This document shows, piece by piece, positions 59,267 to 64,000 of a stretch of 64,000 nucleotides of DNA; within the stretch, counting starts at the first letter, position 1; each line of letters opens with the position of its first letter. The stretch spans positions 1 to 64,000 of the forward strand of contig NW_004086344.1 in the NCBI RefSeq assembly GCF_000220395.1. Direction: 5' to 3'. The notes below the pieces were generated by a model. The model had not been told where the DNA came from and ran no database searches. It saw only the letters and a list, made by a program, of their open reading frames with translations. A program made the position numbers and the translations under genes. This stretch comes from Ichthyophthirius multifiliis. Its lineage: Eukaryota > Ciliophora > Oligohymenophorea > Hymenostomatida.

Positions 59267-60730
59267 TCATCTTATTTACTTTTTATTATATTATCTTAAA
59301 ATTCTCTAAATTTAAATAATAATTAGACTTTTTATATAATCAACAATATATTTAATTACATATATTAAAAATTTTATTAGCTTTATAAATATTAAATTAT
59401 TTTTTTATTCTAAAAATATCTATGTTCCTTTATTTAATTATAAGTTTTTAACTTTTAAATCAACTTTTTTATATATATATTTAAAAAAAAAAAATTTTTA
59501 CTATGTAAATAATAATATGAAAATTTATTTTCATCAAATAAATGCATACTTTGTAAATCTAAGCTATTAATTTTGAATAAAAAAAGTCCTGTTATTATTT
59601 TATTCAATTATTAACTATAATCAGTTTCTTTAAAAACATATGTTATATTATTTTTCGCTATTTATATTTTATTGTATATTATAATTAAAAAAATATTTTT
59701 GCATAATTTTATATTTCCACTTATATTTTTTAATTTCTTTCGGCCTATAATCTTAATTGATTCTTAATATAAATTCTCATATATATATTCAACAAGTCTA
59801 TTCTACTTAATTTATCCTACTTCAATAGTTCTTGTAGACTTCAATATAAATACATTATCATTATTTGAACGTAATATATAATTCCTATATTATTATATTA
59901 GCTTTTTATTTATTATCTAATCTCAGAAATATTTTTACTATTAATTATTTTAAACAAATTTTAAAGCTTATAATAAACTATTTTTCTATGTTTTACTTAA
60001 ATAATATAATAATCTCCAATATAAGCTAAATCTTAAAATCTATTAAAAGTAATATAATTATTTTTCTTGAATTAATTTAAACATAAAATAAGTATAAAAT
60101 TCTTTTCTTTATTTTCGTATTTATTTATTTATAGTTGTAGCCATACTATTTATTACTATAAATTTATGGTTTAATCATTTTTATTTTGAATTTTTAAAAC
60201 TTTTTTTAACTATTTTATAAATTTTCTTAATAACACTGTTTTTTCATTTATATAATAAATAATTTAAATCAAAATAAAAATATTTATTTCAAACTAAAAT
60301 TATATAAATCGATATTAATGCACCCTTAATATACAATAAGTTTTTCATTTTTAAAGTACTGCTACTTTCCATTTTTAAAATAAAAAATTATTTATTTTCG
60401 ATATATTAATTAAAAGAATAACGATCTATTATTACATATTTAATTTATCATCTTATTAGAACTTTTTTTAAGTAGCCAAATTTCAAAGTTTTTTTTTTTT
60501 TTCATATTTTAAAGTTCTATCTTAATTTATTAAAAAAAAAGTATTATTAAACTTTCAAAAGATTATTAACTATATCCTCAATTTCTTTTAATAAAATAAG
60601 ATCATCTTTTAAAAAATAAATTGATATATATTTTCTATATATCAATATTACTAGAAATTCTATTAAATTGATATTATCTTGAATAATATTATTATTTTTA
60701 TGTAAAATTTAATGATTGCCTAAAATTCAT
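59267..60730 (-). CDS. AT-rich unknown gene with several frame breaks
   Basis: From ATG 60730 (MNFRQSLNFTQKQQYYSRQ) to TGA 59269-59267 the - strand reads as a mostly continuous protein of roughly 450 residues if short introns (about 32-39 nt) and two or three homopolymer indels (around 60640, 60520, 59480) are allowed. Segments: LILLKEIEDIVNNLLK, NFEIWLLKKSSNKM, INEKTVLLRKFIKQLKK, FQDLAYIGDYYIIQVKHRK, STRTIEVGQIKQNRLVEYIY, MHLFDENKFSYYYLH. Charged residues and Trp/Gly/Pro are too frequent for chance AT-rich DNA. No domain is recognised. Exact exon limits are uncertain. It is convergent with the phosphorylase gene. Confidence 0.4.
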
Positions 60731-61397
60731 TTGATTTAAATAATTTAGAAATTCTTATTCCCCTAATTTGTTTTTAGAACTTTTGTTTTTAAAAGATAAA
60801 AATTATATATATTAAATTAAATGAATAATTTATATAAATTATAAACTAAAACCTTATTTTTTGTAATTATAGTTATGCATTATGTAAATATAATACATAA
60901 AAATTTATATTTAATATATTTTGCAAAGTAAAAAAAGAAGAAAAAAGTAAATTTAACTGATATTTAGAATAAAATTAAGTTATTAAATTAAATTTTTTAA
61001 AAATAGTATATAATTAAAATATAAAATAAAGAAAGTGCAAAAACTTATATATTTTTTCTAAATAAAATATTAATTTAAATATTTTATTTTAATTAATACA
61101 TAATAGAATTATTTAAATTTATTTAAATATTTTTTTTAATTAATTTCTTTATTTTTTTTATAAACACTTAAAAAGTAATTAATTTAATATAATAAACTGA
61201 TTTACAAATAATGTCATCTATTTTTATAATATATTACTGTTTTTTTTTTTATTTCTTAAAATATATTGCATTTATTTTATAAATAAATATCTCATTTCTT
61301 AAAAAAAATAATAATAATAAAACAATAATTTTATAATTTTTTATAATATTTTTTTTTTTAAAAAAAAAAAATAATAATTTGAAAAAAATAAAAAAAT
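60731..61397. other. AT-rich divergent spacer
   Basis: 5' regions of the unknown - gene and of the coiled-coil + gene. T10 followed by A10 near 61350-61370. No gene seen. Confidence 0.6.
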
Positions 61398-64000
61398 ATG
61401 AATTTTCTATAATTTAAAAATTAGCATTCACCAAAAAATTAAAATATACAAAATGAATAAATTTATTTTAAGGGATAAAAATCAAATTTAATAATATAAA
61501 AACCAAATTAACAAATAAAAACAGTTCGTTACGAAACCGAGCCTTCTCCAATTACGAATTATAAAGGCTCTCCTTTAAAATAAATACAATATAATCAAAA
61601 AAGTATAGAAAATACTCAAAGCATAATATAATAATCACCTTTAAAAAGTTAAAAAAAGATAGTTAAAGAAGTTCATTTAATAGTCAAAGGAACACAATAG
61701 ATGTTGAATTTTCATTAATTGAAGATATGCTTAGTGATAAAAATGAACAAATATAAAATATTAAAAACGAATTATTTTTTATAAATAGTTAAATAAAATA
61801 AGAGAATCATAATAAAAATTTTCAATTTGATAAAACCAAAATTATTAATTCTTTAGAAGATAAATTAATGGAGAAAAGCAAATATTTAGAAGAAATTTAA
61901 GAAAAGAAAAAGAGTTAATAAAAAATACTTCATCTAAAGGAAAAAGATCATGAAAAATGGGAAAAAAATCATTCTTTTTTGCGTAAAAAATTAATAGAGA
62001 TTTAAGGTGAAGGAAAAAAATGTACTGTATTAAAAGAAAAGATTATAGAGAAATCAAAAGAGAATTTCTCATCAAAATATTTATAAATGTAAAATATATA
62101 TTAGAAAGTAAATGATTAGTATGAAACTTTTGTACAAAATATAAATGTACTTGAAGAAAAATAAAATATTCTATTTGAAACTAAAAGCTTTTTGAAAGAA
62201 GATTTAAATGGAAAATTAATATAAAGGGCAGAATATTTGGCATAAAAAGAAGTATTGGAACAAATATAGGCTTAGTTTTTGGCAACCTATTCCGAAGAAT
62301 TCTCTTATATGAATAAATTTTAGTAAGTAGATGCTTAAATTTAAGAATCCGATGTTTTAATTAATTAATATAGGCAAGATATGTCTCATAATGAAAACTT
62401 TATTAGTGATTTAATAGAAAATTTAACACAAAAATAATAAAATTATATGCATTTTTGTAGCTAATTAGAGTTGGTGTAAAATTAGATAGAAAAAGAAACA
62501 GTTATTTATTAATAAAAAGGAGAAATTGATTTTAATTTGTTAGAAAATATATGCAAAAGCTTTCTTTTGGAAAAAAAGTAAATAAAAAACTAAGTTTAAT
62601 ATGAAAAAAAAATGGAGTTTTTTAAAATATTTAACAATTAATAAAATTAGTTAAAAATGAGATTTTTGGACTGGAAGAGTTTATGGAATTTACAAAAGGA
62701 GAAAATAAAGAAAAAATAAAAAAATATATAGAAAATAAAATGGAGATTGAAAATATTAAAGATAATTACGGATAGAAAGAAAACTTTTTAATTGATAATA
62801 TAGAAAAACTAAATAATGAGATATTAAAAATTCAAAAAACTTTGTGTTAATAATAATGTAAACATGAATTTAATAGCTAATTAATAGAAAAAGAAGAATA
62901 ATTTAAGAAAAAATATATTGAATAATTATAAAACTTAGAAGAAAGTGTAAATATATATACATATAAATAAGCTAATATTCTTTTTGTAAATTATTTGGAG
63001 TAAAATGGAAGCTCTTTTGATGTTTTGGAAGAATAATATGGAGTAGAATAGGTAGAAAATATAAAAAAGGACCGCTTGGAACAATTTTTTGATTTAGTCA
63101 AAAAAGGATAATAAGAAAGAGTAGAGAAAATAAGGGAAATTTAAAAAGATTAAGATTATTTAGAAAAAGTAGTACATAATAATATTTAATATGTTGAATT
63201 TGTTATATTACCTTCTTTGAAAAATCTTATTGGAGAAATTTTGTAAGGAAAAAATAGTATAATTTTAATGTAATAGGATTTGGAAAATTTCAAATAAAAT
63301 AGAGCTAAAATACAATAAGACATGTAATTTTTGGAAGATTGTTTAAATTAAGAAAAATAAGAAATTGAAAATGGTATAAATTATGATTTTGAATAAATAT
63401 AATTTTAATAAAATCAAATATAAAATGATATTCAATAATGTATAGTTAATATGTAATAAGAAAGAAACTAAATCATATCAATTAAGGAGTTCCTTAAATA
63501 GAATGATATTTAGGAAAAATAAATTTTAGAAGATATATAAAATATTATAAATAATAAAAAAATAATTGATTCACTTAAAAACTCTAAAAATTCTATAAAA
63601 GATGAAATTTAAAAAAGGGAAGTGCTTATTAATAATCTTCAATAATAAATCATTTAATTATAAAATAGAAAACAACTCATTATTTCCACATAAATAAATA
63701 AATAAAGTTTTGTCAACAATTAGAATAGTCCAGGTAAAATTTAAAGTCCTTTTTGTAAAAGAAATGAATTTATGAGTTCTTTCAATTTGTAAAAAAATGC
63801 ATCCCCTGCCAAAATTAGTATAAATGTAAATACAGATAATTAAATTATGAGTGATTATGGATCTCCTAGAAATTTCGGATAAAACTCTAATTTTTTACAT
63901 GGATAATAACTAAATAAATGCCCAGTTTAGTAGGTAAGCTCTTCAAGAGATAATGTATGCAAAATATTTTCTTATTTATAGAATAAAAATAAGGAAAATA
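61398..64000 (+). CDS. Large coiled-coil protein (3' end outside window, two apparent frameshifts)
   Basis: ATG 61398 (MNFLQFKNQHSPKNQ) begins a frame that runs off the window, at least 867 codons. The first 100 residues are polar with Ser-Pro and Pro motifs (RYETEPSPITNYKGSPLKQ), suggesting phospho-regulation. From about residue 110 to 760 it is almost unbroken heptad coiled coil (EKDHEKWEKNHSFL, LEEFMEFTKGENKEK, NLEESVNIYTYKQ), then a Ser/Asn-rich tail (SPFCKRNEFMSSFNLQ, DYGSPRNFGQNSNFLHG). Frame breaks: A7 at 61651-61657 and A9 at 62604-62612, one base missing in each. No motor or enzyme domain is seen; a basal-body, axonemal or cortical scaffold is inferred. Confidence 0.7.

Noticed and set aside
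1-64000. CRISPR arrays, bacterial promoters, ribosome binding sites and terminators
   Set aside because: The window is eukaryotic; no spaced direct repeats of CRISPR type exist and prokaryotic signals do not apply.

Overview
This window looks like a macronuclear scaffold from an oligohymenophorean ciliate. The base composition is extreme (roughly 85% A+T). Real genes are open only when TAA and TAG are read as glutamine and TGA is the sole stop. Introns are tiny GT..AG introns, mostly 37-60 nt. The gene set is rich in ciliary proteins and kinases. The A+T level and the many homopolymer-linked frame breaks fit Ichthyophthirius multifiliis better than Tetrahymena or Paramecium, but the species is an inference. 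No mobile element with a recognisable transposase, no rRNA, no tRNA and no CRISPR array was seen.

Layout. 1-429: C-terminal end of an epsin-like adaptor (+). 1105-5946: two Q/N-rich proteins (+). 6536-8592: ankyrin-AGC kinase (-). 8951-10633: mRNA cap guanine-N7 methyltransferase (+). 11120-14015: class V aminotransferase with a long C-terminal extension (-). 15098-16506: mitochondrial citrate synthase (-). 16980-20863: mostly non-coding, with decayed or ambiguous reading frames. 20864-22838: axonemal dynein assembly factor DNAAF3 (+). 24389-30555: two EF-hand proteins and a coiled-coil protein. 31409-31898: small AT-rich gene. 32151-34568: Aurora/PLK-like kinase (-). 35620-38234: NDUFA9-like protein and an AGC-type pseudokinase (+). 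39434-40976: ADP-dependent glucokinase (-). 41415-42017 and 46871-47350: ribosomal proteins uS15 and eS19, flanking CFAP221/PCDP1 (42462-45294). 48087-48862: unknown protein. 50540-52496: PX-domain sorting nexin (+). 52725-53733: second pseudokinase (-). 54700-56200: non-coding stretch with inverted repeats and a G-rich island. 56486-56881: small two-TM protein (-). 57718-59003: GDP-hexose phosphorylase (VTC2/GDPGP1 family). 59267-60730: AT-rich unknown gene (-). 61398-end: coiled-coil protein (+, partial).

Genes are not in operons; both strands alternate with AT-rich spacers of 0.1-1.6 kb. Functional themes are cilia (DNAAF3, CFAP221, EF-hand and coiled-coil proteins), signalling (four protein-kinase folds, two of them lacking catalytic residues), mitochondrial and sugar metabolism (citrate synthase, NDUFA9-like, ADP-glucokinase, GDP-hexose phosphorylase), mRNA capping and translation.

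Two things dominate interpretation. First, about ten otherwise clean genes are each broken by exactly one nucleotide at A/T runs of 7-10, which points to homopolymer sequencing errors. Second, several stretches that look empty contain protein-like frames only visible with the ciliate code; these are reported at low confidence.
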